A DNA stretch of 64,000 nucleotides, taken from the NCBI GenBank assembly GCA_003254905.1, contig QANU01025522.1:23142-87141 (forward strand), in the 5' to 3' direction. The translations under genes were made by a program, and so were the position numbers. Below are positions 1 to 11,068 of the stretch, in pieces; position 1 is the stretch's first letter, and the number at the start of each line of letters is the position of its first letter. Under the pieces are notes generated by a model, which saw nothing but the letters and a program-made list of their open reading frames with translations, searched no databases and was not told where the DNA came from. The stretch is from Nissolia schottii. Taxonomy: Eukaryota; Streptophyta; Magnoliopsida; Fabales; Fabaceae.

Positions 1-1419
1 TCAGATTCACTGTAGGCACTAGGCAGGGGTATTAGAAGCCTCTAACAGCATGACTTGGACACGTCAATATATGTTATCACTGTCACTCAGTCTGCGCCTG
101 TGGCTTAGGTTGTCTTGGTTGAGGGATTTGCATCTTTCCTTGTCTTTTTTGGCCGTCGACGAAGATGTTTGATTAATCAACTGAATGGTGGCTGCGTCCA
201 AGTTAGGCAATTATTGGAGCCCTAACAAATTTGACCTAACTGATCATGATATGACCTCCCAACAGCACTTTAACAAATATTTGCATACCATACACGCGCT
301 TTAGTCCTTCTTAAAATTTAAATCTCACAGTTTAATATTTGAAATTATAAATTATATATCAAGTTAGTCATTTTACTTCCGTCACGTTTTTACTAATATA
401 TTGTATTAAATAAGACTATAACAATAATTGATACCACAAATAAATTGTGGCAACACTTGATATCACACATGAGATTGCAAGGTTATGCGAGCACAATGGG
501 AATCCCTTGTTGTACTTGTTTGCTTTGTTGGGTTTAAGCCTTCAATGGAACATCGAAAGGGGAAAAAAAAAGTTGCGGGAGCATTTGCAATTACAATTGA
601 AGTTATAGTAAAATCAAGATTTGTAGTTATAAATGTTCAAATGATGTCATAATCTTATTTAAAGCCCCGGATATTATTAAAATCTCTTATTTAAAGCCCC
701 GGATATTATCACAATCTCATTTAATGTGACAAATTTGCAAAAAAATGACTACACAATAACTAAATGATTAACTTAATTGGCCTATGACCTACAATTTAAG
801 GGATTAAAAAGTCAACTTTTGAATTTTAATTAGAGACAACAATCACTCAATCCTGTAGTTTTAAGGATTGAAATAAGCATTAACTCAAAAAAAATTATCA
901 CTAATTTGAGTGAAATTCTTGTAAAAAACTAATTTGACTGTTTTGAATTTTATAAGAACTAACTACTCGCTAATTTTTTTTATATAAGTAACGACTAAAA
1001 TTTTAACCAAAATAAAATTAAAATCTGAATCATAAAATGCATTAGAACTTTGAAGATTTAGAAATGCTAGAACGACTAAAATACAAGCCAACGTAGAATC
1101 GCCGTATAAAACACGGATAAAAGTGGGCCTCACGTCAAAATGAAAAGTAATAGTCAATAAGAACACAAGAATACTATATGTATAACAAGTTTTATGACCA
1201 CTATATGACCACCAAAATAAAGTGAGTCCCACACATAATAAATAAAGAAAAATTAATAACTCTCACACATCCCAACTCATGTTCTCTCTTTTCTACTCTA
1301 ACTCTCACTAATAAATGTGTACACATCACCACTCCTTCAACTCAATCACTTTTAGTCATGTCATGGTGGTTTCTTGTAAATTAATTAGAGTCGTGTTGGT
1401 TATTTTTCTTAAGCATACT
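1..1419. other. intergenic, AT-rich, no gene seen
   Basis: No open reading frame with recognisable content is visible. The stretch holds scattered poly-A/T runs and phrases such as 'gggattaaaaagtcaact', typical of decayed plant DNA transposons, but no termini can be defined. Confidence 0.5.
651..712. repeat. short tandem duplication, two copies of about 30 bp
   Basis: Two adjacent copies share the core TTATTTAAAGCCCCGGATAT, the second about 2 bp longer than the first. A third partial start (AATCTCATTTAA) follows. It looks like a local slippage duplication and carries no coding signal. Confidence 0.8.
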
Positions 1420-1800
1420 GGTTTGTCTTACAGAAACATGTTGATTTCTTTTTCAGTCATATTAGTTTTTTTTTTTTGAAAACAAAGTTAAATCATGTGA
1501 ACAACTCGTCAAAATTGTTATGTTGGTTTCTTTGCATGTTGGTTTCTTTTTCATTAGTGCTAGTTTGCTTTTTTTACTCCAACAAAGAAAATCTTTATGT
1601 TGGTGAAGTAAAACTAAATTAACATAAGTTTAACTTATTAAATTAAGCATAATCGTGTTGGTTTCTTTTTTTCGAACACGTTGGTTTCTTTTATTGGACA
1701 TGTTGGCGTTTCTTACCAAACACGTTGGTTTTTTCTTATAGAAACATGTTGGTTTCTTTTTGCAACGATGTTGGTTTCTTTCATTAGTATTATGTACACT
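1420..1800 (+). repeat. degenerate tandem array of TGTTGGTTTCTTTT units
   Basis: About ten imperfect copies of the phrase ATGTTGGTTTCTTTT occur at irregular spacing of roughly 20-40 bp, often preceded by 'gaaaca' or 'gaacac'. Units have drifted and are separated by poly-T, so this is an old minisatellite-like array. No protein is encoded. It may belong to a larger transposon whose ends I cannot find. Confidence 0.6.
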
Positions 1801-2149
1801 TTATACCACACTGCAGCATTGTTGGCTTTCAACAAAATTTGAAAAGTGTTGTGCTAAGACGAAAAGCGTTGCTGAAAGTCAATGACAACGTTTTCTACCC
1901 TTTGCTGGGGTGTTGCATCCACTCATGTTGCGCATTATATGCACCATTTTTTTGTACAATTTAGCGTTACAATAGGCTTTCAACAAAAAAACATTGTGGT
2001 AGACTTTCTTTTGGAAACAACTATTTATTATTGCATATTATTGCTTATGGCAACACTATTGAGTGTTGTCCTTATTCACTTCTATGCTAATGCCCTCCAT
2101 TCATTGTATATGTGCATGCCTACGACAATGTGTGAAAATGTTGCATAAT

Positions 2150-2574
2150 CTTGATACTAAAGGGAATGCCTCTCAAGAGTTTCCAGATTGGGTCGACCAA
2201 TTAGACCAAGAACTGGATCCTGGTTGGACCACCAAATCTTGGTCTAGTACGATTGGACCCATGGTTCGAACATGCCTTCAAACTAGCATTTAATTGCATG
2301 AGCCGGTCAATTCATAAGTTTCATGGGACAAATTAATTCAAAATTTTTAAATTTATCAAATATAAGAGTTAAACTCGTGACCATCAGGAAGAGGAAGCTT
2401 ATGCTTGCCACTACGCTATTTATTATGATGTGCAATGATGTCCCTTAAACTAGATATATTATTATATAACTAAATTGTTACTAGAAATATGCTATTATTT
2501 TAGGATATTCTAATAATTATATATATAATGTTAAATTATTAATTATTTGTATCATTTAATTATATTTATTTATA

Positions 2575-2614
<40 letters not shown>

Positions 2615-2690
2615 TATCTACTTCAACATTTGACACAGTGACCCATGGGTCCTCGATTGAATCGGTTAGCAGGTCGAGTTTAATAACTAT
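2150..2690. repeat. possible decayed fold-back element
   Basis: A left segment with 'ggtcgaccaattagaccaa' and 'attggacccatggttcg' and a right segment with 'gacccatgggtcc' and 'gaatcggttagcaggtcga' share GGTCGA/GACCCATGG words around an AT-rich centre. Such CGGTTCGACC-rich repeats are common in plant genomes. Ends and TSD are not defined, so the call is weak. Confidence 0.25.
2581..2610. repeat. (TA)15 microsatellite
   Basis: An uninterrupted TA dinucleotide run within a very AT-rich stretch. Confidence 0.95.
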
Positions 2691-4199
2691 GATTATAAGT
2701 GGGGTAGAGTGGGAGGCTTTTAATTTTCAGGTGCAATATTGTTTAATCTAAAATTAAGTGGTAACCAAAACTTTAGTAAGTATACTAGTATTCTAAACAT
2801 TTTTATTATTTGTATGCTATTGATATATTAATTTTAGGAAACACATTAAAGTTGTGTCCTTGAGTGTTTAAGACAACTTTTTTTTAAACCTTGTAATTTA
2901 TAAACAAAGAGAGTAGATAAAACACTGCATAAAATTAAATACGCAACGCACTTAACCTTGTATAAGGTAGTGTTGCCAGAGACAACATTGGCAAAAGTGT
3001 TGCATAAATTAGAGTTGTTCATTTTTTTCTTTTCATTTTTCCATTGCTAATTAGAGTTGTTCACACAACATTTCTATTAGAGTTATTCACACCAAGAATA
3101 TTTGGAACCTAAATGAGATTGAGATCCTATAAAAGCGAGATATCTTATTTTAGAGGATAAAGTGAGAACATTGAATCATTAAAATAAAAGTGAGACTCAT
3201 TTTTACTTTAATGATCTAACAAAAAATCTCTTACTTTACTTTTCTTAAAAAAAATCTCACCTTAAATTACTCTTGCCCACCCAAATGCAATGGTCCGGTG
3301 TCAATGTCAAATGGACATGTTCTTCAATCTAGTAACAAGTAAGTACTAAAATAGAGTGGCCTTTTGTGGAAGACTGACCCCACATAAAAAAGATGGGTCT
3401 TGGTCCTCACCTACCATACCGGGTAAAGTATTGATCAGTAGAAAAAGAAAAATAAGCTCACACGAGTCACGACATTATCAACGGACACCAAAAAAAAAAA
3501 AAGGTTAGGAAATAATAGAAGTATAAAAATACAATTAAAATCATGTAGTGTTTAGTATCAAATATTTTTACGGAAATGTATCGGAGTACAGGAAGTTTGG
3601 CAAAGAAAATGGAATAAGTGGTGCTGAAAATTATTATCCGCTCTGAATGCTAGCAGCTTGAGGGTTGTGTTGGCGCACCATTACTCCATTTAGTGAAATA
3701 AACAATGCAATTAATGCATAAATGACTGAAAAGTCAGAAGGTTGTCATATCAACGAATGCTAAGAAGCAACGCGGTACCTTTTAGTTAAAAATCAACACC
3801 CCAACATTTGCGCCAATGACTTCGAAGTGCACAGCACGTTGGAGGATTTTGTACTTTAACATTGACAAAATCAATCCACGGTGCTCTTAAACTCTTACTA
3901 ATTTCCACAAAATCTTGAGATAGACGACTTGGCATGTCTCTAAGCAGCGAGCTGTACGGGGTGAATCTTTGTGCGTATCATACTTCACTTGCATTTTTTC
4001 AGTAGATGACCTTTCAAGGGACCATAATTGACTGACCTGGATGACTTTGTTTAAATAAGAGTTGGATTTAGAATGAAAATTAAAAAGGGAAGAAAATGAA
4101 AGATTTTAAAAGGTTTTATGTTTTTGGAAATTTTAATTTAGGTTGGAGAAGATATTTGAGGGTTTTCAAAAATTTCCCTCAAAAATTTATATGATCAAT
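2691..4199. other. intergenic, no gene seen
   Basis: AT-rich sequence with no supportable coding region. Isolated phrases such as 'gttgccagagacaacattggc' (near 2970) resemble the GTTGC/CAACA words at 1810-2050 and suggest shared transposon origin, but no boundaries are visible. Confidence 0.4.
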
Positions 4200-4560
4200 C
4201 ATGCTAGGAAAATTTGTTCATACTTGTTTAAAAGTCTGTGAGTTGGTCAAAAGTTTGTGCATTCTTGTTCAAAAATTTGTGCATGTGAACACAAAAATTT
4301 TCTTTTTCGTCTTCGTTTTCATTTACATTTTCGTCACTTTTTTTGTTGTTGAAAAGTTTGTACACGTCAGTTCAAAAGTTTGTGCATGGTAGAGTGTGAG
4401 TGAGGAGATGGAGAGAGAATGCGACAATTATTTTTTTGCTATTTACTGTCTTGCATATTCGATTTGATTTGGTTTTGTATTTAAAAAAAATTACGCATAT
4501 GTGTAGAAAAGTTTATACATGTATGTGCCAAACTTTATGCACTTGATGTCACTATATCGA
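4200..4560 (+). repeat. degenerate array of AAAAGTTTGTGCAT units
   Basis: Seven or so variants of AAAAGTTTGTGCAT occur at 20-40 bp spacing, including 'aaaatttgtgcatgtg' and 'gaaaagtttgtacacg'. The same word appears inside the MITE at 12701-12927, so this may be a decayed relative of that element. The short reading frame here simply follows the repeat and is not a gene. Confidence 0.5.
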
Positions 4561-4722
4561 CCATGGATTGATAGCATGGTTGACAGTATTTGAATTGTAC
4601 ACCTAGCATTATTCATTGTTGTACATAGATTCGTATAGAAGCAATTTTTTCCTTTAACTACATCCTCCAAGAGTTGTTCCTAGTCCTAGCGGTTAGTTCG
4701 TTCTTTTGTTTATCTTTTCTAC

Positions 4723-4724
<2 letters not shown>

Positions 4725-4757
<33 letters not shown>
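4725..4757. repeat. (AT)n microsatellite
   Basis: A perfect AT run of about 16 units just before the left LTR at 4775. Confidence 0.9.
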
Positions 4758-4760
<3 letters not shown>

Positions 4761-4774
4761 TTGGTGTTTAATAT

Positions 4775-5367
4775 TGTTACGGGCTAAAGATCGAGGGTTT
4801 TGGGAGCTTTAACCCTCTAAGGAGTGAGAGAAGCTCACATTCCCTAAAAGGCTCATAGAGGCCTCAACCCACTAAGGAGTAAGAGAAGCTCTCCTTACAT
4901 TCTCGTACTGACCCAAAGAGAGAGCGTCATGACGCCTAGAGGAGGAGAAAGTCACAGACCTAAGACCCCCGGGTTTGGTTCTGCCCAACAAAGCTAAAAG
5001 GAAGTAGCTGCGGCTTCTCCTCCCCCAATCCACAACCAACTCCTAGGTAAGCGAGGAAAGATAAGTCGGGGAAGCTGTTATTCGAATTTCCCTCGCTTTA
5101 TCTCTATCTAAACATCCCAGCTCAACTATAAAAGCACATGACCTCAGGTCACCAGGTATCACTCATTCCTTTCTTGAGAACTCACCTAATACTTGTGCTT
5201 ACTTGAGCGTCGGAATACCTTTGTAAGTACACCCCACCACCGTAGTCTCTAAACGAGGAACCCATTTGGAGCTTCTGTCCAAGCGTTGAAGCTTTCGTTA
5301 AGGTGCCTTCCTCACCCTCTACTCGTGTTCAAGAAAATGCATTTCCTATACGAATTACTTGCGAACA
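4775..5367 (+). repeat. left LTR (593 bp)
   Basis: It starts TGTTACGGGC and ends CGAACA. A TATA-like CTATAAAAGCACA lies near 5127, about 240 bp before the LTR end, consistent with the U3/R promoter. It is matched along its length by the copy at 6830-7419. Confidence 0.88.
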
Positions 5368-5783
5368 TTGGCGTTGTTTATGGGAACTTGATATTGTCTC
5401 ATAAGTGTCAGATTTCCCCTTCTACAGGTGTTGTGATGGAAGCTAACAACATTGTTGCAAACCTACTCCTCCTCAACCCAAGTTTCCTTGGAGGGTTTTT
5501 AACCGGCCCAAATGTTGAACGGTACACAACCCAGTCATTATTAAAAAAAATTTATATTTCTCTACATATTGCATATATAAGGAAGAACTACCTTCCCAAA
5601 CAAAGGCCTAAGGGCCAATCAAAGGGAGACATTCCTCACTCGAAAGCCATGGCAAAAAAAAATGATGCCCAAAAATCAATCTTGGATGCAAACTTGGAGG
5701 CTATCAAAATGATTAACTTGCAACTAAATTGTTTACACAATTAAAAAAACAAGTATAAACAAAGGATGCAAAAAATACACGAG

Positions 5784-6035
5784 CTAAATAAACTTGTCTT
5801 CGTCTTCATGAGAAAAACAAGGTCTCTCCGAAGCGGAAGGTAGCTGAAGTTCATATTTGTCGTCAGAGAGACCACCAACTGACAACTCATGAAGACCACC
5901 TTTCTCCCTCAACTCCTCAGCTGTCAAGCGAGAAGGAAAGCCTAATAGCTCGGGGAAGGCACATTCGTATGCCTCCCTATCACAAGGCCTCATAGGGCAA
6001 TAATCCTCTACTGAGGAACTGGTTTCCCTCACCAT
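5784..6035 (-). other. unrecognised 83-codon antisense ORF inside the LTR element
   Basis: An open frame of 83 codons runs opposite to the element's direction. Its composition (acidic, with FPELLGFPSRLTAEELREKG) looks protein-like rather than random, and its codons are less AT-rich than the surroundings. I do not recognise it. It could be a captured host exon or a fragment of an element-encoded protein. No splice context was established. Confidence 0.25.
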
Positions 6036-6829
6036 ACCTACAAAGAATCACCACAATCTAAGTTTAAAAAATTTCATAGAAGTTTGGCAAACAAACAAAG
6101 AGCCTAATTGGTGACTTCTCTACCCAAAAAAAAGTGCATAGGGTTGGTCGTACCACTGGCTCCAAAAAGAAAAGAAAAGAAAAAAGTCAGGCCAGTTATA
6201 GGACCGACCCCCCTAAAAATAAATAAATAAATAAAATTAAAGGCCCAGGGGTGGTCATAGATATGGAAGAGAGACAAAAAGATGAAGAAGGAAAGAAATG
6301 GCTCACTAGGAAGAATTGAAGAGGAATAAGTGAAGATGAAGAAGGTGGTGGAGGAGGACGCCAACTGCGGCTGGACGGTGGAATAGGGGTGATCTTTGGT
6401 GGCACTCTATTTCTATGGAGGTATGGAAATGGAGAAATGAAGTAAGAAAGTAAGGAGGGAGAGTGGAAAGAAGAAGCGGGGGAAGATGAAAAATGGGGAA
6501 AGGGAAAGATTTGAAATATTTGAAATATGGTAATACTAGGGGGGGAAATGAAAAAGGGGTGCATGGAGTTTGAGATTTTTTTTTAAAAAAAAAAAAAGAA
6601 GGAAAAATGGGAAAGTCATATTTTTTAAGGCTCTAGAAAAAAAATGGTCAAAGAAAATATAGTAAGGGCTACAAATTCTAATCGAAAATTACAAATAGCA
6701 TTACTAAAAATACCTGTGGAGCGACGAAATTCAAAGGAAAAATATGATAAATCAAAAGCAAGCTACAAGAGCCCGAAAGACAAAAGCACGACACTCCTTA
6801 TTAATATAACGAGCTTGCTTTGGGGGCAA

Positions 6830-7419
6830 TGTTATGGGCTAAAGACCGAGGGTTCGGGAGCTCTAACTCTCTAAGAAGGGAGAGAAGTTCACATTCCCTA
6901 AAAGGCTCATAGAGGCCTCAACCCACTAAGGAATAAAAGAAGCTCTCCTCACATGCTTGCACTGGCCCAAAAGAGAGTTTCATGACGCCCAGAGGAGGAG
7001 AAGATCACAGGTCCAAGACCCTGGGTCCGGTTCGGCCCAACAAAGCTAAAAGGAGATAGTTGCGACTTCTCCTCTCCCAATCCGCAACCAACTCCTAGGT
7101 AAGCGGGGAAAGATAATTGAGGGAAGCTGTTGTGCGAATTTCCCTCACTCTATCTCTATCTAAACATCCCAACACATCTATAAAAGCACACGACTTCAGG
7201 TCACCAGGTATCGCTCATTCCTCTCTAGAGAACTCATCTAATATTTGTACTTACTTGAGTGTTGGAATGTCTTTACAGGTACACCCCGTCGCCGCACTCT
7301 CTAAGCGAGGAACCTGCTTGGAGCTTCTGTCTAAGCATTGAAACTTCCATCAAGACTCCTTCCTCACCCTCTACTTGTGTTCAAATAACTTCATTCTTTA
7401 TACGAATTACTCGCGAACA
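6830..7419 (+). repeat. right LTR (590 bp)
   Basis: It starts TGTTATGGGC after the purine tract and ends CGAACA. It contains the same TATA-like CTATAAAAGCACA near 7179. Differences from the left copy are mostly C/T and A/G transitions, as expected for methylated, long-silenced DNA. Confidence 0.88.
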
Positions 7420-8211
7420 GATATGATTCATTGAAAAAAGTGCATAAAAAACACACAAGAAATCATTTTTTTTCAAAAACTCTTATAACCATATCAAATG
7501 CATTGAAAAACAAATATATCTTACTTATGGTGATTATTATGTTATGGATTATTATTAAAAAAGATTTATCACCCGGTGGATGGACGAGAAGATAACACGA
7601 TAAAAAGGCCCGAGGAGATTCTTAACATATAATCTTTCATTTTAAAATTGATAATTATCTTTTGAATAATTTAAAATAAAAAAATGTTATGCACACTCAT
7701 TTGATATGAAATACTATATTGACGAACACCATATTTATTAGTGAGTAATGTTATATGAACTCATTTGAATGAAGTCTACACCTCATTAAAACCCTATCTA
7801 ATAATGAATAAGGTGTGGTCGAGACAGTACCTCATAACAAATAAATAGTAATATCATTTTTATCTCATAACAAATAAATAGTAATATCATTTTTAAGTTA
7901 GCAATAGATGAGATTCAAATTTGATAGAATGATCCCACGTCCAAAAGAGGATAAATAACAGTTTTTAAAATTTGAAATAAATGAAAAATATTTTTAACAA
8001 TTCAAAAATAAAAAATTAAAATAAAAAAGTGAAAAATTGATCGGTTGTATTGTAGTGGTGGCTGCCTTCCCTTCCCTCCCCCAGTAGAGAGGTGTGTTAG
8101 TTATAGTTTTACCGCATCAAAAGAGTGAGAATAAAATCCCCACACTTGTCCCTCGCTCCTCACTGACCCTTTCTTCTTCTTCTCCTCCCATCCCATCCTC
8201 ATCTCCAAAGA
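7420..8211. other. intergenic, upstream of the translocator gene
   Basis: AT-rich sequence with one exact tandem duplication of about 33 bp (CTCATAACAAATAAATAGTA..., copies at 7831 and 7864). The last 120 bp become C-rich ('cttcccttccctccc', 'cttcttcttctcctccc'), probably the 5' UTR and core promoter of the next gene. No clear TATA box was found. Confidence 0.5.
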
Positions 8212-9291
8212 ATGGGAAAAGGCGGTGGCGGCGGGTCGTCCTCCTCCTCCTCCTCCGTGAGCGAGGGCGTCCTGAAGAAGATAATCCTGTCCTACACGTA
8301 CGTGTCGGTGTGGATCTTCCTCTCCTTCACGGTGATCGTGTACAACAAGTACATCCTCGACAAGAAGCTCTACAACTGGCCCTTCCCCATCTCCCTCACC
8401 ATGATCCACATGTCCTTCTGCGCCCTCCTCGCCTTCCTCCTCGTCCGCCTCTTCCGCATCGTCGACCTCCCCTCCACCATGTCCTCCCGCCTCTACCTCT
8501 CCTCCGTCGTCCCCATCGGCGCCCTCTACTCCCTCTCCCTCTGGCTCTCCAACTCCGCCTACATCTACCTCTCCGTCTCCTTCATCCAGATGCTCAAGGC
8601 CCTCATGCCCGTCGCCGTCTACTCCATCGGCGTCGCCCTCCGCAAGGACTCCTACAAGAACGACACCATGCTCAACATGCTCTCCATCTCCCTCGGCGTC
8701 GCCGTCGCCGCCTACGGCGAGGCTAGATTCGACACCTGGGGAGTCCTCCTCCAGCTCGGCGCCGTCGCCTTTGAGGCCACGCGCCTCGTCATGATCCAGA
8801 TCCTCCTCACCTCCAAGGGGATCTCGCTCAACCCGATCACCTCGCTCTACTACGTCGCTCCGTGCTGCCTCGTCTTCCTCTCCATCCCCTGGATCCTCGT
8901 GGAGTACCCTGTTCTGAGGGAGAATTCCACCTTCCAGCTCGATTTCGTCGTCTTCGGCACGAATTCGCTGTGCGCGTTCGCGCTGAACCTCGCGGTGTTC
9001 TTGCTCGTGGGGAAGACGTCGGCGCTGACGATGAATGTGGCGGGGGTGGTCAAGGACTGGCTTCTGATCGCCTTCTCGTGGTCGGTGATCAAGGACACGG
9101 TGACGCCGGTGAATCTGGTGGGGTACGGGCTGGCGTTCCTGGGGGTGGCGTATTACAACCACGCGAAGCTGCAAGGGATGAAGGCCAAGGAGGCGCAGAG
9201 GAAGGCGCAGGGGGACCACGAGGAAGGCGGGAGGTTGCTGGACGAGAGGGATGGTGCCGGGGATGGTAAGAGGAACGAACAGCAGAACTGA
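8212..9291 (+). CDS. sugar-phosphate/nucleotide-sugar translocator, TPT family (At5g11230/At4g32390 type)
   Basis: A single-exon gene of 359 codons. The protein is a multi-pass membrane transporter of the drug/metabolite superfamily with a TPT domain covering most of its length. About ten hydrophobic helices run from residue 20 ([21 protein letters not shown]) to about 325. Conserved stretches include [43 protein letters not shown] and [12 protein letters not shown]. The K-D pair in the last matches what is called the KD group of plant members. These proteins are thought to sit in Golgi/ER membranes and exchange nucleotide sugars or phosphorylated sugars; the substrate of this group is not certain. 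The N-terminus has a Gly/Ser run and the C-terminal tail is charged. ATG 8212 has a good plant context (AAGAATGGG) and the family starts here. The coding region is very GC-rich at third positions, unlike all neighbours, which creates long spurious antisense frames. An AATAAA lies near 9377. Confidence 0.93.
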   Translation: MGKGGGGGSSSSSSSVSEGVLKKIILSYTYVSVWIFLSFTVIVYNKYILDKKLYNWPFPISLTMIHMSFCALLAFLLVRLFRIVDLPSTMSSRLYLSSVVPIGALYSLSLWLSNSAYIYLSVSFIQMLKALMPVAVYSIGVALRKDSYKNDTMLNMLSISLGVAVAAYGEARFDTWGVLLQLGAVAFEATRLVMIQILLTSKGISLNPITSLYYVAPCCLVFLSIPWILVEYPVLRENSTFQLDFVVFGTNSLCAFALNLAVFLLVGKTSALTMNVAGVVKDWLLIAFSWSVIKDTVTPVNLVGYGLAFLGVAYYNHAKLQGMKAKEAQRKAQGDHEEGGRLLDERDGAGDGKRNEQQN

Positions 9292-10239
9292 ATTTGATTC
9301 AATGTGCAAACTGTGCTTAGTTTAGCGGCAGCAACAACCAAAAAAAGAACAACAACAATGGAGAAGAGAAAAAGAAAATAAAACGAGGCTGGAGGTGAAT
9401 TTTTATTTTTATTTTTATTTTTTTAATTTAAACTTCTTAGATAGTTGTTGTAAGGGATTTGAGATTTTCCAATTCGTTGCCTATAGAGTCAAGTTAATTT
9501 TATGTGTTACCCTTAGTTTTATGTTATGTTAATTGTAGGGACTCGAATTAATGTTTATGGAATTCATCGTACACTTCTGTTTGCTTGCCTCAGGGTGGTT
9601 GTGAATTTGGGATTTAAACAACATCCGCGTGGTTTTTGCTATTTGAAAGTTATACTTTTACGCTATTTGGATTTCAGTTATAAAATCTTAGTATCAATTT
9701 TAAAACTCTCGAAGTGAAAATTTTCATTTTTAAATGGGTTGGAGTTGATGCTGAAAAGGGATGAAAAAGCTGGGGCGTAGTGGTTGAAGTAACTATGATG
9801 AAATAATTTGAAAACATGGGAGGTTTTGATTAATGATTAGCTATGATGATGTCGAAATACTTACTCTGCTTTGGTCAATAAAACGTGTTCACTGTGTTTT
9901 CTGCACAACAGTTATTGCAGCATCTGTTCTTTTTCACTTGGCCTAGGTTTTGAAAAGGAAACTTTTTGGCCTCATCAATAATTGTTGTCCCTTCCATCCT
10001 GTTTACCTCTTCTAGAATCATAAATGACCCTGGGTGTTTTCCCTTTTGGCTCTACACCAAGTCATTGTCTAGTGGAGAGACCACCCTGTCAGTAAGCTGA
10101 AACATGGTAAAAGATGACCCTATCAAATTACATTCTAGTTGTACCATTGATCTTCCATGTTTAGTTACCAGGAGAGCCTATGATTGATTGTTAGAATTAA
10201 TTTCAAGTGTTTTTACTTGAAAATTAAACATGCACTACT
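9292..10239. other. 3' UTR of the translocator and intergenic DNA
   Basis: The first hundred or so bases are probably 3' UTR, with AATAAA near 9377. No further gene is visible before the assembly gap. Confidence 0.5.
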
Positions 10240-11046
10240 NNNNNNNNNNNNNNNNNNNNNNNNNNNNNNNNNNNNNNNNNNNNNNNNNNNNNNNNNNNNN
10301 NNNNNNNNNNNNNNNNNNNNNNNNNNNNNNNNNNNNNNNNNNNNNNNNNNNNNNNNNNNNNNNNNNNNNNNNNNNNNNNNNNNNNNNNNNNNNNNNNNNN
10401 NNNNNNNNNNNNNNNNNNNNNNNNNNNNNNNNNNNNNNNNNNNNNNNNNNNNNNNNNNNNNNNNNNNNNNNNNNNNNNNNNNNNNNNNNNNNNNNNNNNN
10501 NNNNNNNNNNNNNNNNNNNNNNNNNNNNNNNNNNNNNNNNNNNNNNNNNNNNNNNNNNNNNNNNNNNNNNNNNNNNNNNNNNNNNNNNNNNNNNNNNNNN
10601 NNNNNNNNNNNNNNNNNNNNNNNNNNNNNNNNNNNNNNNNNNNNNNNNNNNNNNNNNNNNNNNNNNNNNNNNNNNNNNNNNNNNNNNNNNNNNNNNNNNN
10701 NNNNNNNNNNNNNNNNNNNNNNNNNNNNNNNNNNNNNNNNNNNNNNNNNNNNNNNNNNNNNNNNNNNNNNNNNNNNNNNNNNNNNNNNNNNNNNNNNNNN
10801 NNNNNNNNNNNNNNNNNNNNNNNNNNNNNNNNNNNNNNNNNNNNNNNNNNNNNNNNNNNNNNNNNNNNNNNNNNNNNNNNNNNNNNNNNNNNNNNNNNNN
10901 NNNNNNNNNNNNNNNNNNNNNNNNNNNNNNNNNNNNNNNNNNNNNNNNNNNNNNNNNNNNNNNNNNNNNNNNNNNNNNNNNNNNNNNNNNNNNNNNNNNN
11001 NNNNNNNNNNNNNNNNNNNNNNNNNNNNNNNNNNNNNNNNNNNNNN
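10240..11046. other. assembly gap (807 N)
   Basis: A run of N. It ends in an (AT)n run (11047-11068), so the gap probably reflects a hard-to-assemble dinucleotide repeat or a transposon. Any reading frame across it is an artefact. Confidence 0.99.
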
Positions 11047-11068
11047 ATATATATATATATATATATAA

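Larger units (their letters stand above)
4775..7419 (+). mobile_element. small non-autonomous LTR retrotransposon, 2645 bp
   Basis: Two direct repeats of about 590 bp bound an internal region of 1462 bp. Each LTR starts TGTTA(C/T)GGGCTAAAGA and ends in GCGAACA. Directly after the left LTR comes ATTGGCGTTGTTTATGGGAA, which resembles the common plant Ty3/gypsy primer-binding sequence ATTGGCGCCGTCTGTGGGAA with transition changes. Directly before the right LTR is a purine-rich tract, TTTGGGGGCAA. Flanks are AATAT and GATAT, a TSD with one mismatch. The interior is far too short for gag-pol and I recognise no retroviral domain. By eye the LTRs differ at roughly one site in eight to ten, so the insertion is old. 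A relic of a larger autonomous family, or a LARD/TRIM-type derivative, both fit. Confidence 0.88.

Noticed and set aside
1420..1800. Possible CRISPR-like array
   Set aside because: Repeat copies are imperfect, spacing is irregular and the DNA is plant nuclear; it is a drifted minisatellite.
8094..8726. 210-codon plus-strand frame rich in Pro, Leu, Arg and His
   Set aside because: It is a frame-shifted reading of the same GC-rich transporter sequence and has no family features.
8101..9309. 402-codon minus-strand open frame opposite the translocator gene
   Set aside because: Its Glu/Gly/Asp/Val/Arg-rich low-complexity sequence is the mirror of GC-rich third positions in the sense gene. The sense frame matches a known transporter family throughout.
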